DNA from: Impatiens glandulifera | Taxonomy: Eukaryota > Streptophyta > Magnoliopsida > Ericales > Balsaminaceae | Length of the DNA stretch: 64,000 nt | Reading direction: 5' to 3' | Assembly (NCBI RefSeq): GCF_907164915.1 | Contig: NC_061866.1 | Location: 54,005,814-54,069,813, forward strand | Shown here: in pieces, positions 10,106 to 23,300 of the stretch | How positions within the stretch are numbered: the stretch's first letter is position 1 | Layout of the letters: each line of letters starts with the position of its first letter | The notes under the pieces: model-generated | Told to the model about the DNA's origin: nothing | The model's database searches: none | Seen by the model: the letters and a program-made list of their open reading frames with translations, nothing else | Program-made: the position numbers and the translations under genes

Positions 10106-13100
10106 ATGGCGGAAAGTCGTGGACTTTCTTCATTAAAGACCAATAGATTCAGATTGTTTTTGCGGTTTCTTCTTCGTTTCTTGGTGGGTTTTGGCTTCTG
10201 CCTACCTGTATCCGGATTGAGGCCTCTAAGGGAAAGGGCTCGTTCTTGGGGCGATGAGGTTAGTTCAAATTCAGATACGATTCTTCTGATTACTATTTTC
10301 TTTCCTTTATTGTGCTGTTTGTTTCTGCTCTTCAACAAAGTAATCTGGTAGTATCTATAATTGGCTACTTGGTTTGTAATTGTATATATTTTTGTATTCA
10401 AAATTCTAGAGTTCAACTATGGGGAGGCATATTGCTGTCTGCTCAAGTGTAATAGAAAACATTTAGAGGGTTGATAAGATAATAATAGTGGCCCAAAGGA
10501 AATGTTAGCTTAGCTGGTCATGAGAATTGCGCTATTTATATAATCTTTATGATATAACATACTAGTATGCGACTTAAGTTTCTCCTTTTAATTTTCCTTT
10601 ATTTCTACCTTCAGTGGCTTCCTATACGCAAAGATGACAACCAACTTGGGCCATTTTCTGCCTGGAACATAAGTGGGACGTATAGAGGTATGTTATCTAG
10701 CTTCATTGTGGTGGTGGATTTAATGAAAAGGATCCAGGCAATGCATATTCTAGGTCATAAAAGGAAGGTTATTTAGATTATATTTAGTAGTTATGTGATT
10801 AAACTAGCTCGTGCTCACAAGGTGTTTGATCGATCATATAAGTGACAATTGTCATACTTTAAAATGGTCATGTTTGATTCCATTATCTTTCATTTATTGT
10901 CAAATCCTTCATTAGAGCAAATAAAGAAAGAAAGATCTGAAGTTGAAAAGGTGGTTCCTGGTTTTTGTCAGCTCTATGTAAAGTCAGATTGTTGGTTCTT
11001 TAGAAATCAAACCACTTTTGGTGCTCAACATATTTCAATGGTTGTTTCACACAGAAGGGTAATAGAAACCAATGTTTTTGTAAGAGTGTTTATGTCTGGA
11101 GAGCCATCCACTGTTATCATATCATTGGATCATATCAAATGTTTTACTGGCCTGCTTTATCATTCGCTTGTGCTGTCGTCACCTCTCTATTTCTCCCCTT
11201 CTAATTTCTTCCCTGCCCATCAATGCAGGGTCTTGGAGGTTTACAGACTCTATGAATACTTCTTCCAGGTTTCCCGATTTTAGAAAATCTATGGGTAACT
11301 CTGTGTTTGAGTTAAATAGTAAACCAACAAAAATAACTGGCGTACACTATGTCCAGGTAAGCTGCTGGTTGTCATTTATATCAACTTTGAATATCTCTAC
11401 AATACATCATTTATGAATTAATGGAGTCCCTTCCTGCAGCCTCTTGAATGTTTCAGGATTTTATTACTGTATGCATCACATTTTTATTTTGATAAAAGAA
11501 AACAAAACGAAAACATAAGTTCAGTTGTAGTTTCCAAGATTTGTTAATTGTAGATATGTTCTACTAGTGGAAAACTTGTTTTCTTAGAATAAGCCTATAG
11601 ATATTTACTGGGAAAATGTATTTTATAGTTTTCCTCGGTTACTGGAAGCTTCATTTTCACAGTTTTGAGTTTCCCACTTGCATAAATGCTCTAGTAGCTG
11701 TCGTGAGATGAGATCAGTAATGTAACAAATGTTTTAATGCTTCTCCTGTATAACCTCCAAGACTTCAACTTTATAGTCTACTTAGTATTATATAACAAAG
11801 AGGTAAAATTATGCTTCCTAAAACTTCATTTGTTCTCTGCGACAGGGACTAATTATTTTCCATGATGTATATGACAACGAACATGAATTTGGTGGTGCAA
11901 GAATCAAGGTGGAAGGTGTATACATATGGCCATTCAGACAACTTCGCATGGTTGCCAATAGGTATACACATGCCTCTCTTTATTGGATTTGTCTGTATGA
12001 CAAAGATTCTTCTTGTGTCTCTTCTAAGTGCTAGCTATATCATGGTCTTGGTTAATATGTCTTGACAATAAATATGAATCTAGTCTGTTTAACGAATTAT
12101 ACCATCTAAACATGCTTTGTTCAATTTTCAAAGCTCTTGCTGCAAAGGTGGGCTCTGTTTTCATTCTCTTGAAATCATGGGGACTATTATCACAATCATT
12201 ATACCATCTGAACTGTTAATTTTCATAAGAAAGTATGACAACTCTGTAAATTTTCAGGATAAAACATACTTAATGTGACAAATCTTAACCTTGATAGAAT
12301 TCTGTGACTTTTATCATTTTGAGTCTTTGATGGAGTCTATTATCACAATCATTATACCATCTGAACTGTTAATTTTCATAAGAAAGTATGACGCCTCTGT
12401 AAATTTTCAGGATCAAACATACTTATTGTGACAATCTTAACCTTGATAGAATTTTGTGACTTTTATAATTTTGAGTCTTTGATACTCCCTCTCAAACTGG
12501 TGCATATAAATAGATTATGTCTAGTCTTAACATAAATATATATATATATATATATATAGATTTATTTATTTTGAGTTTTAAGATGTTAGCACCGACCCCC
12601 ACACTTCAACTTAGGGCGTTCTTAGTGGGAATCGAACCTGATACCTTTGGTCTCCTAGGCAAGACTCTTCCCACTTGAGCTACCGGTGAGTTTCTTTACA
12701 TAAAGATGAAAATGAAGTATGAGAGAAAGGATTAATAAAGATGAAAATGAAGTATGAGAGAAAAGATTAATAAAGTAGTTTTGGTGTTCCTGGAAGGAAT
12801 GGGTATATGGAGTTACTAAAATTTCCTTATCCACTGCATTCCAAACCATATGATAATCAATTTCTCTATGCTTGGTCTTCATTGATATTCTAGATTTTCA
12901 CAATATGAATAGCAGGATGATTGTCATACTACAGTATTAGAAGACAGTTTGAGTTTACATAATACTAATAGTGACTTGATTTGTTCTATTAGGGTTACTA
13001 AACAACTCTTATACCATGTAAAATTTCTAGATAAAACATACTGAATTTCTCATTAACTGATGAACTATATAATGTGACAATGTCAAATCCTATCCCTAGC

Positions 13101-16100
13101 AGAAATCCAAGTATATTATAATTCTATTAGTCACTCTCATCAGAGATGGGCTCTGTTGCTTGAGCATTTTTACCTTAACATTTGAAGTACACAGGCTTGT
13201 TTTAAGTTAGTACAGTCTAATCTTGACTATTGTCAACCCAAACAACATTTGTACTCCTTTATTTGTAGTGCAAAAGATGGAGACGGGCAAGAAGAAGACT
13301 ACATGTTATCCAATCCATACCACTTGGTATGTTATTATTCATTAACATTTTCTGTGTTAACATTTTCATAGCCATGTGCTTGAATCATATGCTTAACAAT
13401 TAAAAAGTCACTTGAAAGATATATTTTTGAATAATTTTGTTGTTAACTTCTTTGTGTGCTTCCTTTATGCAGCTTGGAGTTTTCTCATCCCAAGTATTCC
13501 AGGAATCTCCTAGGGACAAATTTTGGAAGAAGAAACTCTGTAAGTTGTTACTAATTCTTAGAGTTGTACTTGATTCCTGAATAGGTGGACAACCTTTCAA
13601 TTCCACACTTAATTGCTATGTAGGTGTTATATATCTTAATTTTTTTTTAAATCTTTAATTATGTTATTTGCATTTCAGCACCAATGTATGACATGGAGAA
13701 ACATTGCAATCTAGAAATTGCTGCCCAAGTTAGACTCATATCAACCAGCCAAAACGGTACTTCAGTTGGTGTCCCTTTGTACTGATTTCATCTCATTATG
13801 ATTGATGAGTGCTTACTGACATATCCAAGAATGTTTTCCTTTGTTCTCGTCTCATCGAGTTGTTATGGTAAAGTTCTTTCTGTTGTAGTAAGGGAAAATG
13901 CTTGTTTGTGTTTCGAACAGGATTTCCCCAAGGAGGCCTCTAAATTGTAAACGAGGAACTAATTTACTGAGGCAAAACTGTTTAAGAACCCAGTAGTAGG
14001 ACTTGTAAAATACTGGTGTCTATAGACTATATAGTCAACTGCATAATCCACTAAGAACTAAAAATACAGCTATCATGCTGTGTAAAGCATTCATTTCTGT
14101 TACAACTTGGTCCCTTTGCAGATTTTGCATTAATACTAGTCCAATATGATTTAGATAGGAATTTGATCTTCCCTTTTGGTTAGCTATTTTTGAACGTCTA
14201 CAAATATATCAAGAATTCGAAAGCAGGATTGCATGTTGTTGTATACTCTTGTAGCTTGTTTGTAAGTTTGTTGTCCAGTTTTACATGGCATAGATTACGA
14301 TTTTTATGACCCATTTTATTTACATGGATATCATTCTGGTGAACTTCTTGGTATCAAATGACCATTTAACTCTCACAGTGTCCAAGAATTTCTTTGTTGA
14401 AAAGTTTGGTCAAGATAATGTTTTGAAGGGTATTCTTACAAAGAACTTGAAGATTCATTTTCCTTCAATTGTGTGTAAAATGCAAGTCATCGTAGGAATG
14501 GAGACCTGGAATATATACGATGCAGGACATATTAATTTATGCCTTCAATTGTACATAATCTATTAGAGTATGAAACTTTGGCTGCTTCAATGATCTCGAT
14601 TCTATTATTTTATAGATGGCGAGCATGACCGTTTTCATATCGAAGGATTAATGGAAAGTCCATCAGTTGATGATGATGGTGATTGTTTCTCACCCATGAC
14701 ACTGAATGGCACATCTGTTAATATTGAGGTTTACTACAACAAGGCTGTCAACTACACATTGATGGTGACATTTGTATCCTTTTATTTGTACTCTTTTCAT
14801 AATTGATTCACAGTATATGAAGTGCCTTCTTGGGTGGAGTCCTTAGCTTTAGTACAGGTTTCTTTCCTTCAAGTTCTTTTGCTAATTCGGCAAATGGAGC
14901 ACAGCAATACACAGTCGGTATGAACATCCCAATAGTTGACTTATTACACTAAAAAAGTGTTTACTTGGGTGATTAATATTGACAATTTCTATTATAGGGA
15001 GCAGCAAAAGTTTCAATATTCATGATTGGACAGCAGGCAATCATGGATGCTTATCTTTGCCTTTTACATCTGACTGCTGGAATACTTGTTGGTAATTTGA
15101 TGTACAATTCGTTTCTGGATAAGCGCGTGTGCACTGATCGTTAACCCAATGTGTGTAATAATATAGTCTTCCTGCTCACTTGCAGAATCCCTTTTCAATG
15201 CTTTTGCAACAGCTGCATTTTTCAAGTTTGTTGTCTTCTCAATATTCGAGATGAGGTATCTACTTGCTATATGGAAAGCTGGTAGGCCTATGAATAGTGG
15301 AGAGGGTTGGGAAGCAATGAGGCGTGAGCTTTCTGTCCTCTACAGCCGATTTTGTGAGTTGCTCATCCAAAAATTAAAAAATCTTGCACCTTTCATTTAA
15401 CTTGATCTGAAATGATCAATCTTTGGTTCATAATTTGTGATCTGCACCATTTCAGCAATCATTTCAAGAAGTGATCATTCCTATTTTGGGGGAATTTTAA
15501 TTTTTTGCATAGAGGCCCTTACTTACCTTACCTGTATTTGGTTATATCTTGCAGATGGTGTACTTTTAGGAGGCATATTGATAATGTATGAGTTCCATAG
15601 TTTTCTTTGGCCCATTCTTCTCCTGGTCCACTCTTTCTGGATACCTCAAATTGTCACGAATATTATTCGTGATTCTAGAAAACCGCTCCATCCATATTAC
15701 ATATTGGGCATGACAATTACTCGCATGGCAGTTCCTCTATATATCTTTGGTTGTCCCCACAATTTTATGCGCATCAAACCTGATAAGACTTGGTGTATTT
15801 GCTTGGCCGTATTCATGGGATTCCAAGCATGTGTTCTTCTTCTTCAACACTTTCTGGGATCGCGATGGTTTATTCCTCGTCAGGTTTGATTACATTATCT
15901 CTTTGTTTAACTTTGTGATCCAGCTTTTTAGAGAAAATCTTGAGGGCAAAATGTCTGTGATGTTAGACCTTGTTTGATGAAGGTTTAGTAACCTCTTATC
16001 CCACCATCAACTGTTACATTTAAATCATGAATTAAAATATCAAAATACCCTTACTTTATTTCTTAACATTTAAAAATATTAAATAAGAATGATATTTTTT

Positions 16101-16532
16101 TGTCATTTAACCCAAATAAAATATCAATTGTTTGATTTTTTCCAAAAACAATAAAATGGATTATGTTTTAAAAGAAAAACCCTACAATAAACATCTCGAA
16201 CACAATGTGTAATGCAGATTTTACCTGAGAAATACAGCTACTATAGAAGGTTTGATCAGGATACGAACCGTGGAAGCACCGCCGATTGTGTCATTTGTAT
16301 GGCTGTTATTGATGTAACCCAACGTTGTAATGACTGCATGGTAACTTAACGCAGACTGGATGACTTGTGGGGATTTCTTTTTTGATTAAATGTGAATAAA
16401 TTCATGAATTTGATTGCGTTTTTGATATAGGTGACGCCGTGCGATCATTTCTTCCATTCTGGGTGCTTGCAAAGGTGGATGGATATAAAGATGGAATGTC
16501 CAACATGCAGGCGCCCGCTGCCACCGGCCTGA
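10106..16532 (+). CDS. Transmembrane RING-H2 E3 ubiquitin ligase, FLYING SAUCER (FLY1/FLY2) type
   Basis: Plant homologue of yeast Tul1; Arabidopsis FLY1 acts in the endomembrane system and affects pectin methyl-esterification in seed mucilage. Fourteen exons: 10106-10258, 10615-10687, 11229-11356, 11846-11961, 13269-13326, 13473-13539, 13679-13756, 14616-14773, 14858-14917, 14998-15091, 15186-15353, 15555-15883, 16218-16340, 16431-16532. All junctions are GT-AG and in frame, giving 568 residues, near the family length. A signal sequence is followed by VSGLRPLRERARSWGDEW, a luminal domain, then several membrane spans (LLGGILIMYEFHSFLWPILL, MAVPLYIFG). The C-terminal RING-H2 (about 519-568) shows CVIC, PCDHFFHSGC and CPTC. 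Whether it is the FLY1 or FLY2 orthologue is undecided. Confidence 0.93.
12184..12489. repeat. Tandem duplication (~153 bp x2) in intron 4 of the FLY-type gene
   Basis: The segment starting at 12184 recurs at 12337 with only a few substitutions and one small indel; the second copy ends near 12489. Both copies lie wholly within the intron 11962-13268. A second, shorter duplication (35 bp x2) lies at about 12701-12770. Confidence 0.85.
12535..12690 (-). mobile_element. Probable tRNA-derived SINE in intron 4 of the FLY-type gene
   Basis: On the minus strand, TAGCTCAAGTGG (12682-12671) fits a pol III A box and GGTTCGATTCC (12638-12628) is a perfect B box, at tRNA-like spacing. Downstream on the same strand the sequence loses tRNA similarity and ends in an A/T-rich tail with an (AT)n run (12536-12558). 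The 3' boundary and target duplication are not clear. It is antisense to the host gene. Confidence 0.55.
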
Positions 16533-17704
16533 GGGGGATGCCTTGCCTTTTCTGTATCTTGATAACTGACATCTTACAATATTATGTCTAATGAAAGGTA
16601 AAACAGTTGAAAGACGAACAAACAAACAAACAAACAAAGGCTTGAATCCATCCACTGCCAACAGTTTCATTTCAGGTGATTTGCAGCTGCAGCTTCCTTC
16701 CTATAACAGTGAATCTTAATACTACAAGGGAAAGCAGTTTTGTGGTGTAAAATTAGTGTATATATATATAATCACTTGGCATTGTAGATTTCAAATTGAC
16801 AAGTAATTCTTCTGCAGACTTAATTGTTTTCTCCTCTCCCACTGCAATTCTTTTTCTTTTTCTTTTTCTGATCTCCACCACCTCTCTGTTGTTTTTGTAA
16901 CTTGAAAAAGCTCTTCCTATCTGAATTGAAAGTACATATGTATTCTGCTTATTCATTCATTCTGGTCTATCTAATTGGCCGGCTCAAGTAAAAAAACTTA
17001 ACAAGTAAAAAAACAATAAGTTGTAGTGAAGTATTATTACTTATTAAACATTTATGTATCCAAATCTTTTAAACAATATAATATATTAGTATTAGTATTA
17101 GTAGTATAGTGGTTTTCAATATTATAAACTATATATGGATGGGTTCAATTCCTTTTTATACTCTAATTTCTGGTTTCTGTGTCTGCAATCTGCATAAAGG
17201 TCAATCCATCTCATTATTGTCTATGAAATCTTCAATGGGAGTACGCATTCTTTGATATTTTTGTTGAGATCATTTTTTCTTATTTAGCTACCATTCTTCA
17301 TTGAGTTTTTCTTTTGTATATATGCATGGTGATTGATGACTATTTTAATTATTGTCTTTCTTTTTAAATAATTCTTTGTTTTGTTTATGCCATTTAATGC
17401 TTGTTCTGGTTTTATAAAAATAAAATATTTTTTTTTTTTTTTTGGGAGGAATCTAATCATGCATGATCGATGCAACAACATATGGCAATATAACTTGTGT
17501 TTATTTATTTTATATGAACATATGACTTTAACATGAAGTAATTCAGTAATTTGATAACAAAAACTAACATGGCAGGAACATATATATAATAATAATAATA
17601 ATAATATGAAGATATATAATACCAGCAAGCAAACTACTTACGTACGTGCATGAACCCTAAAACCGGCGACTAGCTTATATATTTGATTTGATTTGATTTG
17701 ATTT
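16533..17704. other. 3' flank between convergent genes
   Basis: 3' UTR of the FLY-type gene and 3' flank of the LRX-like gene. It contains short (CAAA)n, (TTTTTC)n and (AATA)n runs and no supported gene. Confidence 0.6.
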
Positions 17705-18853
17705 TTATGCATGAGAGCCGCCGCCGCCGCCGCAACTGTAGTTGAGACAGTCGACCGGATGCTGAAGAACAGCGTCGCATGCCTTCTTGCTCCTCTGTGC
17801 AGGCTTCTTCGGCAGACAGTTTCTCCGGTCGTCGAACGTGACCCCTCTCGACGTCGTCGTGAGATTGGAGCAGATTCCCTCTTCTTCACAGAAGAAATTG
17901 TATGAGAGGGTAACATTCTTCAGATTCGGAAGAATGCAGAGCCCTTCAGTCACATCCCCAGTGAACATGTTGTGACCTAGATTGAGCTGCTCCAAATGCC
18001 CCAGTCCTGCCAAGCTATACGGGATTTCACCCACCATTTTGTTGAAGCTGACATCAAGAACCCTTAACTTGTAGAGAAATCCCACCTCAGGAGGCAAGCA
18101 TCCGGTCAATCTCGTGTTGCTTAAGAGCAGCTCTTCGAGAGAGTTGGCGAGATTGGCTATGCTCGCGGGAAGACAGCCGCCGAAGTTGTTGTTGGCGATG
18201 ACGACGACCGAGGCGGTGCTTGCTCCCAAGGTGGAGGGGATGGCGGAAGTGAAACGGTTGTTGTTGAGGATTATGGCGTCGTATTTCTGGCTGAAGGCCT
18301 GAGGGGGAACTTGGCCTTCGAAATCGTTGAAGCGGAGATCGAGGTATTTGAGGGTGGGGATTGAGAGGACTACTTGAGGGAAAGGGCCGACGAATCTGTT
18401 GTTGCTGAGATCGAGTTCGAATAAGAGAGTGAGGTTGGAGAGAGTAAGAGGGAGGATGCCGCAAAAGCGATTGCTGTTGAGGTGGATTAGGGAGAGGTCG
18501 GTGAGGAGGCCGAGCTCGTTGGGGAGGAATCCGGCGATGTCTCCGTGGTTGAGATCGATGCCGGCGACGGTGATGAGGCTTGTTTTGTTTGGCAGGGGAG
18601 CACAGTAGATGCCGGTGTAGTTGCAAACAGAAGGACCGATCCAGTTGGACGTGAGATTTCTTGGGTCGGAGTAGATAACCTTTTTCCAGGCCTGGAGGGC
18701 TATGTAAGCTTGCTGGAGTCGAGGATTGGAGGAGGAAGAGGTTGGGTGGTGGTGGTGGTGGCTGTTGTTGTTGTTCTTGGCTTCGATGATGTTATTGATG
18801 AAAGTGAGCAGTAAGAGAGTTGTGAAGAGGATAAAAGACTTGTTGGAGTCCAT
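17705..18853 (-). CDS. Leucine-rich-repeat extensin-like (LRX-type) wall protein lacking the extensin tail
   Basis: Single exon, 382 residues. A signal peptide (1-25) and a His/Ser-rich spacer (HHHHHPTSSSSNP) lead to the LRX-type N-cap (LQQAYIALQAWKKVIYSDP, then SNWIGPSVCNYTGIYCAP). About nine plant extracellular LRRs follow, with motifs such as LSLIHLNSNRFCGILP, LFELDLSNNRFVGPFP and LRVLDVSFNKMVGEIP. A Cys-rich C-cap (CEEEGIC, DDRRNCLP, DCLNYSC) ends in GGGGGSHA. In LRX proteins this domain anchors RALF peptides and is joined to a Ser-Pro4 extensin region. Here the frame stops right after the Cys cap, so it is a short LRX-like form secreted to the wall. Several N-glycosylation sequons (NLT, NYT, NKT) are visible. 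Confidence 0.88.
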   Translation of the reverse strand: MDSNKSFILFTTLLLLTFINNIIEAKNNNNSHHHHHPTSSSSNPRLQQAYIALQAWKKVIYSDPRNLTSNWIGPSVCNYTGIYCAPLPNKTSLITVAGIDLNHGDIAGFLPNELGLLTDLSLIHLNSNRFCGILPLTLSNLTLLFELDLSNNRFVGPFPQVVLSIPTLKYLDLRFNDFEGQVPPQAFSQKYDAIILNNNRFTSAIPSTLGASTASVVVIANNNFGGCLPASIANLANSLEELLLSNTRLTGCLPPEVGFLYKLRVLDVSFNKMVGEIPYSLAGLGHLEQLNLGHNMFTGDVTEGLCILPNLKNVTLSYNFFCEEEGICSNLTTTSRGVTFDDRRNCLPKKPAQRSKKACDAVLQHPVDCLNYSCGGGGGSHA

Positions 18854-20371
18854 AATGGAATCGATAATGGGGATGGGGATGGGGAGGAAGAAGGATTGTT
18901 GGATCTGCAGGGTATTATATAATCTGATGATGATGAGTCTGAGGAGGAGGAAGGAGAAGGAGGAGATGTTTCGCTTTCAAGTGGGATGATTTTACAGTCC
19001 ATCTTGTTAATGATGAATGAATGGTGAACAACAACAGTACAGTACAAAGAGAGTATCACCTTCTTCTTCTTCTTCTTAGTAGTTTTCGAAGTAGTTCGAG
19101 TGGATCTGGAGAGAGACATTTTCAGTTTCAAGTGGACGGACCCTTTTCTTCATTTGCAAGGGATCATAATTTATCATCATCTCAACTTTGACACTAATAT
19201 CTTTCATTCTTCTTCTGTTTTCCTTCCTTTTAGCTTTTAAATCATCTATTAATCTTTAATATATTCTGCCATTTCACAAGAGAGTAATCTAACAAAAAAA
19301 AAAAAAAACTTTTTTTTTAAGTAAAAAACTAATATATCATTATGAGATTTTGAGGAACATATATATGAAAAGAAAAAAAAAAGGTCATGATTATATGTTT
19401 TTAGGAAAACAAATTAGGTATGTATTATGATTATAGGTTGAATATGACTTATAGATGTTGAATTCGCATCTCATTTTCTTCTTTATTGTTGTGAGGTGAC
19501 GATTATTTGGAGACTGTAATTCAATGGGTGATACTCGTTGAGAAGTTTGGATTGAGACATTAGATATGACAGATCTAAATCATTGGTTAATATTCATATT
19601 ATCTTTTGGTGAACTACTTTGTTGAAAAAAATCGTGGTATTATCCGTGACTATGTTCGATCGATGCGTATTTTTTATAACGTTATTATCTAAGATTTGTT
19701 CTGAAAAACTCGTAAAATCGGTTGAAAGAGTTTATTGTCCTTTTGAAAACCTTCTTATGAGAAAGTTAATAGAATTGGTTGAGGAGTTTATTGTCTCTAT
19801 TTAATTGACTTTTGTTGGGTTATCTTTATTTTTCTTTCTTATCTTTTATTTTTGTTTTTATTTTTATGTCATGTTTTGTTTAATTTATTTAAGTAATTCT
19901 CATTTTTTAATATTTTATTGAGCATTTAAAAAGGAATTGACTAAGACTCTTGGTAGGTAGGTCAATTATGTATTTAATATATTCTCTTTTTATAGAATTA
20001 TTTTATTTAAAAACACTTAAAAAGTAATGGAGCAGAGTTTAAATATAAAATTATTATTATATATAAAAAATAGATTTATTTTATATATTGAAGGTCCTAA
20101 AAAATAAAATGAAGTACAGATTGATCCTTGATGACTCGAAATCAAATGTGTGTGTGTGAGAGTGAAGATGTAAAAGCCAAAATCCACCGCAAATCTCCAA
20201 AATTCACCCCTTCGACTTCTTCGAAGACCTTTCTCATCCTTGTTTTGCGCCAGCACAAGGAGAAGATCTCTCTCTCTCTCTCTCTCTTAAATCTTGTATC
20301 TTCGAAGACATAGACATAGACATAGTAGAGTAGAGTTGGAGAAGAAAAGGGGTTCAAGTCATAGAAGCGCA
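18854..20371. other. Intergenic between divergent LRX-like and RING1 genes
   Basis: Shared upstream region. A (TC)n run at 20266-20287 lies in the presumed RING1 5' leader, 85-106 bp before its ATG. Purine-rich repeats near 18870-18970 form part of the LRX-like leader. No further gene is supported. Confidence 0.55.
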
Positions 20372-23300
20372 ATGCCTGCTCAAAAGCGTCATCCATCCTC
20401 TTCCTCTTCTTCTTCTTCATCCTCCTCCTCCTCCTCCTCCGAGGATCTCCAAGACGAGGACTCCTCTCCTCCACAGCAGAGCCGTCGCAAGCAATCGCGA
20501 AGAGAAGAGAGAGTAGCCGATGAACAAGGAGACACCGAGGAACAAGTGAATGATGAGCTATCGGAAGGAGAAGGAGGAGAAGGAGAAGGTAATAATAATA
20601 ATAATAATAATGTGCTCCATCTTTTTCCTTTCACTTCACTGTTTCTTTTCATGCATTTTTTTCTTTAATCAATTAAAGCCGCCGCTATGATTGATTTCTC
20701 AGACTCCCACAGTAGCCGCTCATCCGACGACCCAACAAGACTACCCGAGTACGCACACGCTCTCCACATTCACTAGATTTGTGTCTATTCTACGCTCTTC
20801 TGCATGCATTTACATCAGTTTTTATTTTCAATTTGCTATTATTCTCGACTGCTTTATTTTCTTCTCACACTTATTCTCCACTGATCTTCTGACTGTGATG
20901 TTCGGTTAAAGAGATCTGATTCAGTCTAGTTCATAAACTGATTGCTGTATTGCACAGAACATAATGCATGCATCACTTAGTCACACCTTTCGAATCTCTT
21001 TTAATTGTGTCTAGTAGTGAATTGTAAGAGGAGGTTTCATTTGATTTACAAGGGATCTGTAGGGACATTTTTGTTTTTCTCTTTCACTTTTGAAATGTAC
21101 ACAAAATTATTGATTTCATATATATCATCCTGAAATTCTTTTCTTTTCTTTTCTGGCTTTTAGAAACCTAGAGGCCTTGATATCTTGTCAACATATCAGA
21201 TTTTAGATATTTTCATAGGACATAGCCAGATAGCATTCAGCTATAAACATCTGCAGGCATTCTTTTATTTGCTAAAAGCCAGTTTCCTTGGTTTGGATGT
21301 CTGCATTCTATAGTAGTTGTAATATTAATCTGTTGGGAGTTTATTTAGTCTCTTGTCATAAGAATACTCCCAACTTTTAATGTTTCTGTCTCTGCTACAT
21401 TGTTAACATGGATTGTAATTTGTATCTCATCTCCCCAGAATCTTTTGGCTGATTTTCTGCCTATGTTAAGCCATCTCCACTATCTTTTACTCTGTTCATA
21501 AACATCAAATCATTATAGCACTTCTTATTTGGTGTGCACCTCTTTTTGAAGTTTCCTGTTCTAGTTTATGGCGAAGAAATGGCCACTGAAGCTTTTTTGT
21601 CCATGAAAATTCAGGGGACAATTAAGGTCCAAGGCTACAAGATGCATGTCTATATAAATAATTATTCCTTCATGTTTGCCAAAGTAACTTACATTTAGTC
21701 TTTCTGGAAGTGATATTTGAAATTGTGTGCTATTGCTTCTGGGTTTTGATGTAAAATATGTGAGTTTATTTTTGTCAAATTCGGAACTCAAATGCTGTAG
21801 CAAATGAAGCAATTCTGTCTGATTTTACCTCCTTAATGGATCATGTCTGGATTGAATTTCTTTCTAGAAGAGTTCTCATTACTGTAACTAGACCTTATAG
21901 GGTATAAGTATGTGGAGCTCATGGTATGTTTTATTGTTCTTTTTGTGTTAAATGTGATCTAGATTCTAGTTCCTCCTTGCCTGGATGAAAAGTCATCTGT
22001 TTAGGATTGCCCAAGCTCACTGTATTTGCTTGCAATTTATTGGGATTCTACAATCCAAACATGATTAGCATTTCTATAAATTATTGGATTCATGTGGACC
22101 AGTTATAACCTGGATTACAGCTTCCATCAATATTTATGAGAATCTGGAAGAAGAGAGAGGAGGTGTGGACTGTGTTGTTGATCTAACTTTGAAGACATTT
22201 GGATAAGTGGTTATAGCTTGTAACTTGCTAGATTTGCAGTGATGAATCTTAGATTCTCATAGTGATTTGCCATGTCATCACTTTCAAAACTTGGTCTTGA
22301 AATCAACTTGGGGGTCCGAGTTTTGTTGGATAAGAGGTCACATATACACTTAACGGTTACCAAGTAAGTCTTCCATGGTGCACATATGTATGGAAATCAG
22401 ACAATTGAATCACAACTACTGCTTGAACGACCTACGTGAGATGCCCAACTGTATTCTAGTGCAGTCTTAATGAATTTAAGTTGAAAATTTTAAAACTGCT
22501 TCTAGGATGAAATTCCCTTATATGTATTTTTACTTAGAAATTAGCTATAAAAGAAGTGATAGATAAAAAAGAAACTGCAGTTGACATAATATTCAGCTTC
22601 ATAGAGTACTATAACTTGCATATGCACCGTTCTCAAAAAAAAAAACTTGCATATGCACTATCAACTACTTTCCACAATTATGTAGTCTGCTTGACAGTGT
22701 GTCTCTGTCTTGGCTAAGTTGGTTATTAAGAACTGATTTTGATTGTCTTGGTTTTTATCTAGAGGTGATTAAATTTTCAGGTGTACTGGCTTCTCATGGT
22801 TTAGAAAAGAAACGAACAACTTAACTTTAGGTGATAATTATAACAGTACCAACTAACCTCAACTGCATTAGAAGCAAACTGGAATCAGGTAATCTTTTGC
22901 CTGATTTCCAGCACCAGTCCCAAGTGTTGGCGCATATTCTAAAGTATATCAGCTTATATGGGATCCCCTTATATGCGTATTTTTGGCTCCATAGATATGT
23001 CATAAAACAAGTAATTATTTATAATAATTTACTGGAAATGGGTTTTTTATTTTCTGTTCTTTGTCTCTTTTCTCCTTGATGAAATTGAGTGATAATAGTG
23101 CTATAAATTGCTTCCTTATTTGTACTAGCAAATTTTCCTTTGAAGTTGCAAATGGCTGATCTATTTGATGAATTAGAAGTTCATTCATTTTGTTAATTAA
23201 ACTATCATTTTGGTTTTCTTTTGCAGATGGATATCTGCTGACTTGCTTTCCCTTCGTACCTATGTTCAATGTCCAATATGTTTAGGTATTAGTTCAATTC

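Noticed and set aside
12628..12682. Functional tRNA gene on the minus strand
   Set aside because: A and B boxes are present but no acceptor-stem pairing or convincing anticodon arm is visible; a SINE explains it better.
18087..18626. 179-residue minus-strand frame rich in Arg, His and Pro
   Set aside because: It is the alternative frame of the LRX-like gene on the same strand; its low-complexity composition comes from the LRR codons.
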